From contig CM070562.1 of NCBI GenBank assembly GCA_036346405.1, forward strand, positions 105,848,999 through 105,912,998: a stretch of DNA of 64,000 bases, read 5' to 3'. Below are positions 33,673 to 47,083 of the stretch, one piece after another. This DNA is from Phyllostachys edulis. Lineage: Eukaryota > Streptophyta > Magnoliopsida > Poales > Poaceae. Both the position numbers and the translations under genes were made by a program. Position 1 is the stretch's first letter; each line of letters opens with the position of its first letter. The notes beneath the pieces were generated by a model, which was not told the DNA's origin, ran no database searches, and saw nothing but the letters and a program-made list of their open reading frames with translations.

Positions 33673-36600
33673 TTAATTTGGATCATAAGTCTCATCATCA
33701 CTATCAATCATGTCGAAATAATCAACACTATCCGAATGAGCAATGTTGCCATTGTCATTGTCTAAATGTAATCGCTCAAGCATTTGTAAGTCCTTCACAT
33801 TTTGCACCTCATCTCCAGCGTCCTCTTCAATAACCGTTTCATTGTCTACTTCCATTCCGATCGCTTCGGTTAAGTCTATCTCAAACCTCCCTTCTAGTCC
33901 CTCTTCTTGAAAGAACTCTCCGTCATATGTGTTTGGGTCTAAGTTGTAATCTTCATCGTTTGGGACAGACACTTTACCGTGTGGCGATACCCTGTGCACA
34001 ATATCCCAACCCTTAAGATGCCTTATGGTTTGACACGCATATGGGAGATAATAAACTTGCGTGGCTGTTGGGCCTAATATAGACATCGTCTCTGGTAAGA
34101 CGGAATCCTGTCGAATTTCGACTAGCCCAAGATTAGAATATGTCCGTCTCGTTACTTCAGGATCAAACCAATGGCATTTGAATATGACGGGATTAAAAGG
34201 TTTGGAACCATGAAACTTGAGTTCGTATATTTCTTCAATTCTTCCATAACACTCGACCTCATCAGCAGGGCGTAAAAACTCTGGAACTTGTGGTTCTTGA
34301 TTGGGCCGACTACGCTTTCGTAGCTTGTTGTCTGGCGATATCCATTCACGTCATAACGAAAATGACGACCCTATAGGCAAAGCCATCGACAACTTTGTCT
34401 CAACTTCGGCACACATAGGCGCATCCCTCACGTACCGCAAGCTCAAGCGAGGATACATCGTTATATTATTACGCGTCACGAGTAACTTGGAATGTCAAAC
34501 TAAGTCGAGCTAAATTGACGGTACCTTCCGTTTGAACCAAGAAATGAAATCGGGCATTCCATTTCCCGCACCACATCTAAGAAGGGTATCTACTGCGTGG
34601 GGTAGGATCCCTTGATTGGCCTTGAAATTCATGAAGAAATTCCTGTACCAGCGAGAAACAAGGGGTTGGATGCGAGAATAGTAATGGCCTATTTAACAAG
34701 TTCGTTGAGAACTTCTTGCATGTCTGGTGCCACTTCGTCAAGGTTGGTCAACACGTATAGCATGATATGGCGCCACTCTTCATGATTCAAGGTCTTGGGG
34801 GTCGATGCACTTGCGCTTCGAGTTGTCCTCGGAAAAATTTGAGTTCGATTCATTTTACTTGACATTATAACGAGGGGTGGATTATGCGCTAGGGAGGTTG
34901 TTACCATAGTATGTTGTTGTGAAGTTAGCCACCTCCTCGAAATGTATGCCTCTGCAATGGAAGCCTCGATTTTGCATTTATTTCTATATTTCTTTGAAGA
35001 ACCTTTAGACATCTCTCGATTGGATAGCACCAACGGCTGCACGGGCCCCCATTCGTGCCTCGTGCAGGAGGTGCAAAATCAAATCTTGCATCGGATTGAA
35101 GAAGCGGGTGGAAAGATCTTCTCCAACTTCTGAGCAACACAGTGCCATTCTTTCCAAGTCGGCAATCACGGTCCAAGATAACTCCTTGGCACAAAGTTGG
35201 CGAAAAGAAATAGCTCAACTCTGCCCGGCACTAGCCGGACATGCTCGGGGACATAGCCTCGAACCATCGCCGGGAAGAAGCGCTCAATCCATATGTGGTA
35301 GTCATGACTCTTCATCCCTAAGACTACGCATAGTAGATAAGTTCACTCCCTCCTCGAGATTAATTGCATACCCATCGAGGAACATTAACGTCTGGATCCA
35401 TTCTAGTACTTCCCTCCTTTGGGGCTTGCTCAAGACAAAATCGGCCTTAGGCCTTCTCCATGTCTTGCTGCGCTAGGAGGCTTCATATGTTGGTTTGGTC
35501 TATCGCATATCGTTGCGGATCCACTCTAGCCTTAACGTTGTCCTTTGACTTGTCAATAATGTCCATGATTGTTGCCCAAAGTGCCTCGGCAACATTCTTT
35601 TCGATGTGCATTACATCAATGTTGTGTGGAAGGAGAAGGTCATCAAAATAGGGGCCGAGTCAAGCCCGACTTATGAGTCCACATATGTTGTTCACCATAT
35701 CCCACAAAACCACCTTACGGATTGACCACGAGACCATCTATACATTCACGAACCGCGGCACGGTCATTATCGGTGGTGCGGTGCATCACTCGACACCTTT
35801 AAGTAAAGTTCTTGATGTCTCGTGCGAATGCATGGTCAAGAGGGAGGAATTGCCGATGTTTGTCGAGCGATGAATACTTGCCACCCATACGCAACCAAAT
35901 GAACCTCGGACCTTCCTTGCATCTTGGGCATGGGAACTTCCGTGAACACACGGTATGAGAATATCCCATCGCCGAGAAGTCATGCGAGGGAGTAGTGGTA
36001 CCAAACATGCATTTTGAAGTTTTTCTTTGTAGCTCGATCGTATGTCCATACCCCTTCCTCCCAAGCACGGACCAATTCATCAATCACAGGCTCCATGAAC
36101 ACACCCATATTATTCCCGGGTGTCGGGGAATTATGCGACAAGAATCGTTACGTAGTTGAAAGCATCTGTTGGGGAGATTGAGGGGATAACGAACACGGGC
36201 CAACATGTGTATGGGGCAGCCATCATTCCATAAGTTGAACCCATCATTTGCCGGTATAACCGCGTACATTCTGAGCCTCTTTAGCTTTCTCATGATGAAT
36301 GCCATCAAAGTGGGTCCATGCTTCACCATCGGATGCATGTACCATCTGTCGAGGATTTTATCGTTTGCTATTTTTGTGCCATGTCATCTGCTTTAGCGGT
36401 TCCTCGGTCATGTATAGCCGTTGGATCCTCGGTATGAGCGGAAGGTGCCGTAGGATTGTCACGGGAATGTCAAGGCGCCTCTTGGCCATCACGAGAATCT
36501 ACCTCCGAGAACCTAGATGATTTACACTTTGGGCGATACTTTGCTTCCACGTATTCGTTCCTAAATAGGGCGCACCCCTTGAACAAGCATGTATCTGCTC

Positions 36601-37242
36601 ATCGGCATCTTAAGTGCGAAGGAGTTTACGTGACTTCGTGCATGCTCTTTGGCGAAGGTGACCCTCCGGAAGCGGTGCCAATAGCATCAACATACCATCG
36701 AAGCGTCTCGACTCGGGCTATCTTGGGACTTTAACGCCATTATCGTCAATGGCATCGGTTGAAAACTTTTATGCGGCCGTGAAGGGGTTTACGTGCGCGG
36801 CAAACATGTCGTAGAAACGCCTTTGCGGTTGCCTCTGGCTCCTCCTCCGTCGTCCTTAATGACGTGCCTCGTGATAGTCATTTAACATATACGCTACCGG
36901 CATCGACATCATAATCCTCGGCGCGTGGTCTCACCACCTCCTCTCTCATCTGATCGGCTTCACCATGGTAGACCCACGGGTATAGTCTGTAGTAAATCCA
37001 TTCTTCAAAAGATGTTCCCCATGACCTTCTTCGTTTGTCTTTTCTGTTTGCACATTTCTTTGCGGGGGGCAACAAATTTTACTCGCTCCTTTAGCGACCA
37101 CGCCAAATGCCCGTTCAAAAAGCATCGGTCTTGTCGATCCATTCATTGGTGACGACCACGACTTGCGCGCCCGTGTACATCCACTCACGGTCCTCCATCC
37201 TCTAACATATATAGCGGCGAGTAATATAAACATCAATTGCAT
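33673..37242 (-). pseudogene. CACTA II TNP2-type transposase
   Basis: Minus strand. The Transpos_assoc region at 36900-37240 shows LERAFGVVAKGAS, CANRK and MGEHLLKNGFTTDYTR in shifting frames. Transposase_21 spans about 35790-36340 (DGFN, VRYPLNLP, FPCPRCKEG, GGKYSSLDKHRQFLPLDH). DUF4218 spans about 34930-35220 (GPCSRWCYPIERCLKVL). KGSSKKYRNKCKIEASIAEA lies at 34930-35010. DUF4216 and the tail are at 33673-34350 (FKCHWFDPE region; GPTATQVYYLPYACQTIRHL; GWDIVHRVSPHGKVSVPNDE). The 137-residue tail frame is intact. At least six frameshifts occur elsewhere. Domain order is that of a full-length transposase. It lies directly left of the nested Copia II LTR. Confidence 0.85.
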
Positions 37243-37731
37243 CTACACGGCGTTCCTACTATCTAATAGGTGAGGATAGGTCCTAATCCTGCGAGATCCG
37301 TAGATGAGGTTAGTTTCCATGCTCTACTCCTATTCGAGGCGAAATTTGGCGGCACCTCCCATTGTTCTCCAAATACCGTCTGCCGGGAGAGTGTGTATCA
37401 GGAGAACAACAGGGAGATGATGCGAAACTGTCTCGGATCGAGCGAACCATGAAACTAACCCCACCTACGCATCCGCTGGCTGTCCAAAAACATGGACAAT
37501 TGAAGCAGATCACGGTTTTAGATATGGAAATATCGCATATTTCCAACCGTATCTCTTTGAGCAGAGAGACGATCTAAGCGGGTTACGTGATCTCGACCAT
37601 GATCGGAAGAGGTTATACCTAGGGTGGCGGTGGAGTCGGGCTAAGCGGGGCGTGGCGGAGTCGGTGCGATGGCGAAAGGCGGCGGCATGCGAGCGGAACC
37701 GCGTGAGGAAAGGCGATCGGGGGTCGCCGAG

Positions 37732-39456
37732 TGAGAGACCATGTGGAGGTGTCCCCATGTTTGTGATGAGTATTTGTGGTCGGTTTAGTGAGTTTGAGTT
37801 TGTTTGAGTATTCGAGGGTAGAGTACCTTTACTTGTGCCTTTCTTGATTATATTGTTTCGTGCGGTGTTATGTGATGGTTTGCTTATGCGTGTGATGCGG
37901 GACTTGAACTAGGTCATGGTGGGCGAGGTGGACGGGACTAGACAGGGAGGTGTCGAGGTCGAGACGGTCAAAGATGCGAAGATGATCGAGTCTCTTGAGG
38001 TGGTTCTTGGCCGGGAGGCAGCGGCCGGAATTGTCCGTGGCGGATCTGACGGGCGATGACCCGGCGGACGGGACTAGACACGGGGAGGTGTCGAGGTCGA
38101 GACAGTCGAGGATCTTAGAAGTCTTGATCGTGTGTCGACGAAACTTCCTGAAGGTGCTTGAGGACAGCCCTTGCCTTCACATGGAGAGCTAAAGTCGTGT
38201 GCAAATTTGTGGTGAAAAGCGGTCGTAGAGTTCCTAGTGGTAGCTCCTTGTGTGTGTTCCTGGTGGATTCTTTGTGTGTGAGAAATGAGTGAGTCGTGTG
38301 TTTCTCCCTCTCAAGCATGTAGTGTGTGGAGTAAATTTCTCGGTGTAATCATTCCTCTGAAAGCTTACATGGTTATGTAGCAATTTATTGAGTCTTACGT
38401 GGCGCGTGTGTGCACTGTTGTTACCTTCGCACAAAGCTGGATCTGTCTTGGCTTGAATTTTGGAATCGCTTGGCACATGAGGTTTTCTTTGTTGCTTGTT
38501 TGTTTGGATCATTCATTTGCAAACCCGAACGAGTGTGCTTTTGTTGTTTCATCGTGCCTAGTATCTTGCCCTTTCTCTTGCATTTGATTTGATTGCTCTG
38601 TTTGTGTAGCGATGTAGGGAACCCATAAAACCAGATCTAATTGGCGCTGCTTCTGCTTGGCAAAATCTTGCACATCCTTTTGCTGGTGGGATTCTTATAG
38701 TCTTGGGTATTTTCTTTGATGCTTCTGTTGGTCTTTGTTGCTCCAAGATCGCTCTTCTTTGTTTCTTGTTCTTCGGTTTGTGGCTCGGCCAATTCTGGTG
38801 GTGCTTTCTTTGATATGTTGTGTATTCTTGGTCGCCATCGATCTGGCGACACAGAATCGTGGTCGCTTGATGGTGTGAGTGAATCTTTGAGTTTAAGCGC
38901 TTTGTGTTTGAAGCTTTGCTCGGTAAAATCATTTGTAGCGGCGATTCTAATGGAAAAAGCGGAGGCGGCATCACTGAGAGAGAGCCTGGCGGCGGCCTCA
39001 TGCCTCTAGCCCTGCGAGAAAATTCTATTGCTTGTCGGCCGACTCATTTGTGGATTGATGCGGCTCCGTTTTGCTCCGTGCATGTTTAGACTTTTTCTTA
39101 GGCTTTGTTTTTGAGTTTTCTTTATTTCCTTGGTCGCTTGTTAAATCGAGTTTAGTCTTGCTAGTGCGCTTTCTGTGGCAAGTTATTTCTTCATGAGATG
39201 ATCTCTGATGTCTTGTTTCTCTTTCTTGATTTTCAACCTTTTGCATCTTAATTAAATGGTATTTTCAGATTGAATTTTTCTTGGTGGTCTCGATTTATGC
39301 TGATTTTTTGATGTCACATGCGTTCGAGTTTCAGTGAATTAACTCTCTATGAATTACTTTATTTTGCTTCTTCTTAAAAAAAAATCGGTGTCACGTTTTC
39401 TCGGGGCGTTTTTAAAGAGTGACATTCACCCCCTCTGTCGCCATTTCGGTCCTACA
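37732..39456 (+). repeat. Copia II 5' LTR
   Basis: 1,725 bp. It aligns end to end with 47084-48794. Substitutions are few, but there are dozens of one- to four-base indels, many beside CG or poorly resolved GC words. Confidence 0.92.
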
Positions 39457-39457
39457 A

Positions 39458-39469
39458 TTGGTATCGAGC
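39458..39469 (+). other. Copia II primer-binding site
   Basis: TTGGTATCGAGC immediately after the LTR. The usual initiator-Met tRNA site is TGGTATCAGAGC, so AG appears to be missing. Confidence 0.75.
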
Positions 39470-39509
39470 GGTTAGCTCTTTTCAATAGATCTTAACGGTC
39501 TCAAGAGCC

Positions 39510-40724
39510 ATGGCGATGGACAAGTACTCGACCAAGCGCCCGTTTTCGATGGCATCGATTACCCCTTCGGAAGAGCGAATGGAGACATACATCGAGCCCG
39601 GTATGCCATCTGGCGGAAGGTCAAAATGCGATTCATTCTGCCGATGAGAACATCAATCACGGGAACATGGTGATGTTGAGGCGAATGCAAAGGCAAGAAC
39701 ATCATCATCCGGGGTTTGAGTCGTGGCGAGTTTGACCAATATCTCACCTGTCGTCGCCTCGATATCTGGGTGACCCTCGGCGCATACCATGAGGCACCAC
39801 CCAGATCAAGGCGGTTCGGCAGGACCGGTTCAAGCGAGAATACAACAAATTTGAGATGCTTCTTTGGTGAGTCCCTAGATGAGTGCTTCGCTCGTTTTCA
39901 CAAGATCTTGAGCAACCTCCGGCGGTCGGTCTCACATACCCGACTCGGACAACGCTCGTCGATACTTACAAACTTTCGATCTGCGGCGTGTGGGAGATGA
40001 AAGTGACCACCATCAAAGACACGACAGACCTCTCGACCACGACTCTTGACGCGTTGTACTCGCGCCTCAAGACTCACGAGATTAGCGTTGTCTCTCGTCG
40101 GTCGAAATCACGGTCGATGGCCTTGGTCACCGATCCGTTTACGCTTAGGGCTTTCTTGATTCTTCTTGTGGTTTCTCCTTGCTTTGCTCTCGTGGCGTAT
40201 CGATGATCGGTTAGAGCGACTCGAGGATGAGCGGTGGCCCTCCTAGCTCGGAAGTTTTCCCATGCTTACAAGAGGAGGAGGGACGAAAGAGGGAGGACAC
40301 TGATTTGCTTGAGTGTGGTGGCCCCACCACATTAAGACAACCCCCAAGCTTGAGAAGGGCAAAACGACTCTGGCGGTTCGGGCAAAAACGACTACACCGA
40401 CAAGAACGCAACAAGAAGCCTCCACTCGGGCGCCTTGAAGAAGAAGTTCATAATTCGGCAAAGCCAAGCTCTTCCACGCGTCCTCACGCCTTGGCGACCT
40501 CGACCTCGGCGAGGTGGAGGGATGGAAGCGACGATGACGGGACGGGTGATCAAGAGCCCAAGGATGGCGGCGGCGACTTCTCCGGCATGTGCTTCATGGC
40601 CCTCGGCGAACTTCGGCGACAATGTACTCCGACTTCGGACGAGGTACCCACCTCGACCCGGCTCAATCATGCTTTTCTTAAGCTAGGAGGTTTTCATGCT
40701 AAAGCTAAGGCTAAGTGTCTTTGA
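39510..40724 (+). pseudogene. Copia II gag
   Basis: Starts at an ATG giving MAMDKYSTKRPVF, like the FDG start of copia gag. It continues in changing frames with RARYAIWRKV, FKREYNKFEM and ESLDECFARFHKILSNLR. A Lys/Glu-rich tail with FLKLGGFHAKAKAK runs to 40724. At least four frame changes occur. I do not see an intact CCHC knuckle. It would form the virus-like particle if intact. Confidence 0.7.
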
Positions 40725-41399
40725 GTTAGAGAAGGAAATAGATAGTGTCACTAGAGATTATTGCTCTTACATCTGCTCCTTCTAGTGATGATTGTGATAC
40801 ATGCTCTGCTTTCTTTGGTTGATATGGAGAAGTTAAGGACCTCACATGATAGTCGTCCTCTAAACTTGATAGTGTTAAGGTGGAGAATGTTAGTGCCGCT
40901 TTGAGTTAGAGTTGAGTAGGATGGTACATTACCCTACTTATTCTTGATGAGACTACTTCTCCCACCTCATGTGAGGTAAGGACATTCTTTGCTAGAGTAC
41001 CTTATGCCATGCTCCTTGATCTGCCCTGAGTCTTGTGAAAATTGCAATAACTTGAAGATGAACTTAAGCAGGCGGATCATAAAATTCTTGAACTACAAGC
41101 TTCTTTACTTGAGCCGATTGTTTCATGCTTGAACTGTCCTAAGTTAATCTTCTTGAACTTGAAATTTGTCTCCAAACAGTTTCAAGATATGATTGATCAT
41201 GAAAGGAAGATGGCTAAGTTTGCTTCTAAGGACCTGTTAGCTCACCATGCATTAAGTGTAACAAACTAAAATCGACTTGATTGCTTTGGATGAGAAATGT
41301 GTGAAGCTAACTAAGGACCTTCTAGAGAAGCCACATTGTGCTTGTAATATGATTGTGGAGAAGGGGAGAAGCCCGAGGTAAGGTTGAGGCAGCTTAGCG
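40725..41399 (+). other. Copia II gag-pol transition
   Basis: No motif is readable. The AT-rich stretch with CTTGAACTTGAAATTTG words may encode the coiled-coil tail of gag and the protease in scrambled frames. Confidence 0.4.
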
Positions 41400-44300
41400 G
41401 CGTGAACCAAGCTGGCTAGCATGGGGTGTCCCTTGAGTCGGTGTGCGTGCACAAGCCATTCTTCCCTCTCTTCTTTGGTTCTTCTTTTGCTCCTTACCTT
41501 CTGTCTCTTCTTCCCCTGCTCTTCTTGCACCTCTCTCTTTCGGGAGTGTCGATGCCTTATGAACACTCTCGAGAGATTTGTAGGAGGCAAGAAGAAGCTC
41601 AATCTTATTCTAGACCAATCTAAGATCTGCTGATTTAATCGGGGTCTAGGATATGACTTCTTTGAAGACATGAGGAAGCATCCACTGCCGTGCTCGGACC
41701 CATAGCACCGGTGTGATCGAGGCGAGCCAGGACCGAGAAAGTCCATTTCAAGTCGGCGGGCTATGTCGAGGATTCAGCGATGGGTAATTTCACATCTTCT
41801 TCTACCTCTCGAAGGTGAAGTATCACGCACCTTCATCGGAAGGATGGACACACGATCGTCGATGCTTGGTAGCGCCAAGATCGCGCATAGAGACCATGTT
41901 GAGTCTCTTAGGCGTGGTCGGTCGGCCCCGGACCTTGAGTGCACCTAAGACCAACACGAGGTCTAGGCTTGTTTCTTCGATGGGTTTGTGCGACATCGAG
42001 GACTTGGTTTTTCCGAGTTTTACGGTTTTCGTCCTCATCTTGCTTTCGATCGTGACTTCCGCCGTCTGAGGTAGATCTCGTTTTCCCCATCGAGATAGCT
42101 ACTCATGGCGTGTTCGACATATTGCGGTGCTCCGACTCGCTCGCCGTGGCGATCGGACCCATAACGACCGAGTCTACTCTTAGACCTTCTTCTTTGAGTC
42201 CTGAGAGGCGTAGGGTAGATAGAGGTCATTAGGTGCTTGACTACTTCATCGCTCCACGTGTTACTCGGTATTGGGTGCCAAAATCTCTCTGATTTACCCG
42301 ATCTTGAGACTTTACTCTGTTTGACTCGGAGTTAGCCGAGTAGGGAAGGAGAAGGTTTGGCTTGTAGACTCGGTTGTTCTCGTCATATGACCGGAGACTC
42401 CGTTGGTTCTCCTCCTAGCCGCGCTCGGTGATGAGGCGATCACCTTCGGAGGCGCTTCGTGCAGGCGCGTCATCGCCAAAGGTACTGTCGTATTAATGCT
42501 TCTTTTATTCTTAAGGATGTTGCCTTGGTTAGTAAGGCTGCGGTACAATTTGCTTTCCGTTTCTCGGCTTACGATGGCGGTTTCGAGGTGAGCTTCAAGA
42601 AAAGCTTGCAAAATTCTTGATTCTTGGGGAGTTTGGTTTGCGGGATTTCTCGTTATGGGAGGATCTTCGTCTGATTTTCTTTGAGTCTTCGGTGATCCTC
42701 TCGGTGTTTAGTTATACGAGTCCGTGACCTTTCTTTTTGGCATAGGAGGCTTGGTCATATTGGATTTGACCATTTGACTCGAGTTAGCGATCATGATCTC
42801 ATTAAGTGATGCCGAAACTCAAGATGGTTAAAGATCTTGTTTGCACTCCATCTTGAAGCGCGGCAAGATGGTTGCCGCTTCTCATCCTCGGTCCGATTAC
42901 TATGGTGATGCAGGACGGTACTCCACATGGACCGATTGGACCAATTCGAGTCTGATCGGCGGGAGGAAGTGGTATGTTCTTGTTGTGGTCGATGACTTCT
43001 CGAGGTATTCTTGGGTGTTTTCTTAGCCTCGAAGGATGAGACTTTTACACTTTTCGAGGTCTTTTAGTAGGCTTTCTGTTGAGCTTCACGGTGCCTTCTG
43101 AGCGATCCGATGATGACAATGTACGGAGTTCAAAATTCCTACTTTGAGAGTTCTAGCGGAGAGCAGTGTAGAGCACCAGTTCTCTTCTCCGTACGTCCCT
43201 CAGCAAAATGGCGTTGTGGAGAGGAAGAACCGTACCTTGGTCGAGATGGCCAGGACGATGCTTGATGAGTACTCTACACCGAGGAAGTTTTGGGCTGAAG
43301 CCATTGCGACCGCGTGCCATGTGTCAAATCGAGTCTTTCTTCGGGCACTCTTGCACCGCACTTCTTATGAGCTGAGATACGGGCGAAAGCCCAGCGTCTC
43401 TCATTTTCGTGTGTTTGGTTGCAAGTGCTTTATTAAAAGTCCAGGAACCTAGACAAGTTCGAGTCACGTTCCTGTGATGGGATCTTTCTAGGCTACTCGA
43501 CTTCTTCGCGGGCTTATAGGGTCTGGAACTGCGAGTCTAGCAAGTTGGTAGAGACCTGCGAGGTGACCTTTGACGAGGCGGTCAGGGACTAGGCGGATAT
43601 CTCGAGTTCTTTAGAGCGATCCGAGACCATCTTCGTGGATGATGAGGGCGAGGAGACGATGGTTGTTTACGATCCGGCTCCTCTTCCTCCCTTGAGATGC
43701 CTTCTTCCACGGCACCTCAAGGTGATCGACCTGCCTTCCGTTTCCTCCGGAGCTAGTGGCTCTGTCCTGCCTCGTCTGCACACGAGGTAGAGGCCACTTC
43801 TTCTTCTCATCGAGAACCTCCCAGACATATCCAGAGAAGGCATCCTTGAGAGCGGATCATTGGAGATCTTTTGAGCGTGTCACACGCTCAAAATCTGCAC
43901 TCTCTTTTCTGTCTCCATTCCTTTCATTGCTTCCTTGAGCCCAAGGATGTTGATCATGCTCTTTACGATGAGTCTTGGGTCAATGCCATGCATGAGGAGT
44001 TGGAAAACTTTGAGAGAAACAAGGTCAGTAAACATCGAGCCCCTCGAGGTCACAATGTTATTGGGACTAAGTGGGTGTTCAAAAACAAGCGAGTGAGGAA
44101 GGGGTAGTCATTGAAACAAGGCTAGGCGGTAGCTCGGGGTTCTCCCGGTTGAGGTCTAGATTTTGAGAGACCTTTGCCCTGTTGCTAGACTTGAGGCCAT
44201 TAGAATTCGCTTGCCTTGCGACTTCTAAGGGTTTCAAGCTTTACGAATGGATGTCAAGAGTGCCTTCCTCAATGGGTTTATTGAGGAAGAGGTCTATGTT

Positions 44301-45440
44301 AGACGACCTCCGGGTTTGAGAACCCCAAATACCCAAACCATGTCTTCAAGCTCTCTAAAGCCTTGTATGGACTTAAGCAAGCCCCTAGAGCTTGGTATGA
44401 AAGGCTCAAGTCCTATCTGTTGAGTCATGGTTTTGAGATGGGTAAGGTAGATAAGACCTTGTTCATTCGCGAGCATGGCGGTGACTTTCTACTTGTCGGT
44501 TTATGTGGATGATATCATCTTTGGTGGCTCATCTCATACTCTTGTTTCTCGGTTCTCCGATGTTATGAGCTCGAGTTTGAGATGAGCATGATGGGCGAGT
44601 TGAGTTTCTTCCTTGGCTTCGAGATCAAGCGGACTTCGGAAGGTACTTTCTTGCATCGGGGCAAGTACACTCGTGACCTCTGAGGCGATTTGATATGAGT
44701 GATGGTAAGCCGGTGTCCACACCGATGGCTTCTACAGCCTATCTTGACCCAGTTGAGGATGGCGAGCCAGTTGATCAGAAGGAGTATCGCAACATGATTG
44801 GCTCCCTCTTGTACCTCACTGCCTCGAGACCAGACATACACTTCTCTGTGTGTTTGTGTGCCCGATTCGAGCTTCTCCTCGCGTATCTCACCGCCCGGCG
44901 GAAGCGTATTCTTGGTACCTTGAGCTACCATTGACTATGGTATCTGGTACTCTTCCTCATCTGTCTTTTCCTTAGAGCCTACTCGGGCGCAGACTTTCTT
45001 TGGGTGTAGGATAGATAGGAAAAACACTTCGCACTGTCAATTCATTGGCACTTCTCTCGTTCTTGGTCGTCTAGGAAGCGATCGGTGTTGCCTGATCCAC
45101 CGCAGAGGTGAGTATATTCTTTGCCGCCGATTCTTTGTAGCAGATACTTTGGATGGCCGACCTGCGGGACTTTGGGTTAGTTATAGAAAGTGTTCCACTC
45201 TTTTGTGATAATATACTTCGCTATTAACATTGCTAAGAACCGGTCGACACTCTCGGACCAAGCATATTGATATCGATATCACTTCCTTAGAGACCATGTG
45301 GAGAAGGGTGATATAGTGCTCGGTTGTGGAGTGACCGCCTGATTGGTGATATCTTCACCAAGCCTTTGGATAGCTCTAGGTTTTCGACCTTGAGGAGAGC
45401 TTGGGGTGGTTTGTCCTTATGGATTTGTAGTGAGGGAGCT
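41400..45440 (+). pseudogene. Copia II pol (integrase, RT, RNase H)
   Basis: Plus strand. GAG-pre-integrase at about 42720-42860 (LGHIGFDH, DLVCTPS). Integrase start VVVDDFSRYSWVF at 42985-43020. FSSPYVPQQNGVVERKNRTL and FRVFGCKCFIKSP at 43170-43450. RT start NVIGTKWVFKNK (44050-44090). MDVKSAFLNGF then EEEVYVRRPPGF, ALYGLKQAPRAWYERLKSYL and YVDDIIFGGS (44250-44530). SFFLGFEIKRTSEGTFLHRG (44600-44670). MIGSLLYLTASRPDI (44790-44840). RNase H end HVEKGDIV and DIFTKPLDSSRF (45290-45390). Frames break roughly every 200-400 bp. Domain order and motifs fit the SIRE/Maximus lineage. Catalytic Asp residues of RT (MDVK, YVDD) are kept. Confidence 0.85.
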
Positions 45441-47083
45441 TTGTGCTTTCTTGCTTTATCTTGTATATTATGCTCTTGCTCCTTTACGTTGAATTGCATT
45501 TGGGTGCATTTTGGGATAGTTATCCTAGCATAGATTAGAGTGTTTCTCTCGTCTAGTTGCTTAGACTTCTTCCTCTCATCTTATGCTCTAGGATGTTGCT
45601 TATTAGCTGTCTCTTCTCACTAGGTTGAGCTTACTCACTTCTTATAGGTTCTAGCAAGGGTTGGGCCACCCTTGGGTAGACAGGGAACGTGTTTGCTCCT
45701 TAGTGTGTTAGCCGGGAAGCTGATTGTCCTAGTGTCATATGGGGTAGATGAGAGTCAGTCTGAGCCATAGTATTCTCTATATCTTGTCTATGCTTTGAGG
45801 ACTGCCTGTTCCTGATTTCTTTGCCAGCTTCTCGTTTTATTGCTTTGGTTCAGGGAGAGTCCATTTGGGAGCTTCTGGAGCTTAATATTGATATAACTCA
45901 ACTTGAACTAAACATTGCTTCACATGTTGAGGGGGAGCTGGATTTTCTTGCTTTTTTAGCATTGTGCATTGTAATATAACTACATGGAGCCTTGACCATT
46001 ATCCATATATGACATGCTTCAATGCATTACATCTTGCCATGATTATGCCTAATCGCTAGATTTATCATTGCTTCATATGTGTCGTCAAGCCTTTGCCATT
46101 GTTGAGTTAATTAAAATTGCACAACTTGAACTAAGACATGTCACGTTAGCTCTTGAGGCTAGTCTATCTTTAGTTATCCTCTTATGATTCATGCCATGTC
46201 AAATATGCTAAGTTGAGTCTTGAATCTTTAATTGAGCTTTAGTTTGAGCTATGATAGTGTCATGATGAAACATGAGTGAGTACACTTATTTAAGAAAGCA
46301 AAAGATCTCTTTTATGTGCGAAAGAATGATCTCACCAATTCTTTCTCATGAGGCGCTTGCCATTGCACTAGGCATGAACTCGGGGAGTTTTGGATGACCT
46401 AGATCATCTCCTTAAGCTTTTTGCTTGGAATGGTCGCATAAGGCTTGAGATCTAGCACATCACCAAAATTATGAGTTTCAAATGAAAACATGTGATTAGT
46501 GCTAAATTTGTAACTACCAAAAGAACCAAGTACTTGTGCAAATGATTCATTAAGTGAACTTATAGCACTCTAAATTGACTCAATTCTAGCTTCTTGGTTC
46601 CACTTAGGTTATTGACATGGTTTGCATCATCCTTGGATACCTCTAGCTAGACTATTCTCTTGAGTGGCTTGACATGCTAAGAAATTCATCTAATCTTCAT
46701 ATTGTTACTTACGTGGCTTGGCTTGATTATGCATATCTTGTAATGATATTGATAGTTTTCATATCGTTATGGCTTGGTGTAAAACTTCGGATAGTCATTT
46801 TGGATAATCTTCATGGCTCTAATTGCTTAGCATTGCATAACATTCAACCACACCATGCTATATTCTCTCTTTTGTATCTTGATGACTCTATTGCCAAAGG
46901 GAGAATATTGGAGAAAAAGTCACTTTTGGAGTTTTGGGGCGTTTGAGGAAAACTTGCTCTTTCTTTTACTCCTTGCGTCTACATGGTCATTAGCATCAAT
47001 TTCTTCTCTTGGACCATGTCGACTTTCAAACAAACTCAACTTATGCTTTTTGGGGTTTGTCAATATACTCATCAAGGGGAGAT
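45441..47083 (+). other. Copia II long 3' region with polypurine tract
   Basis: Pol is followed by 1.6 kb without a readable protein. This is where SIRE-type elements may carry an env-like frame; I see none here. The polypurine tract CAAGGGGAGAT is at about 47073-47083. Confidence 0.6.
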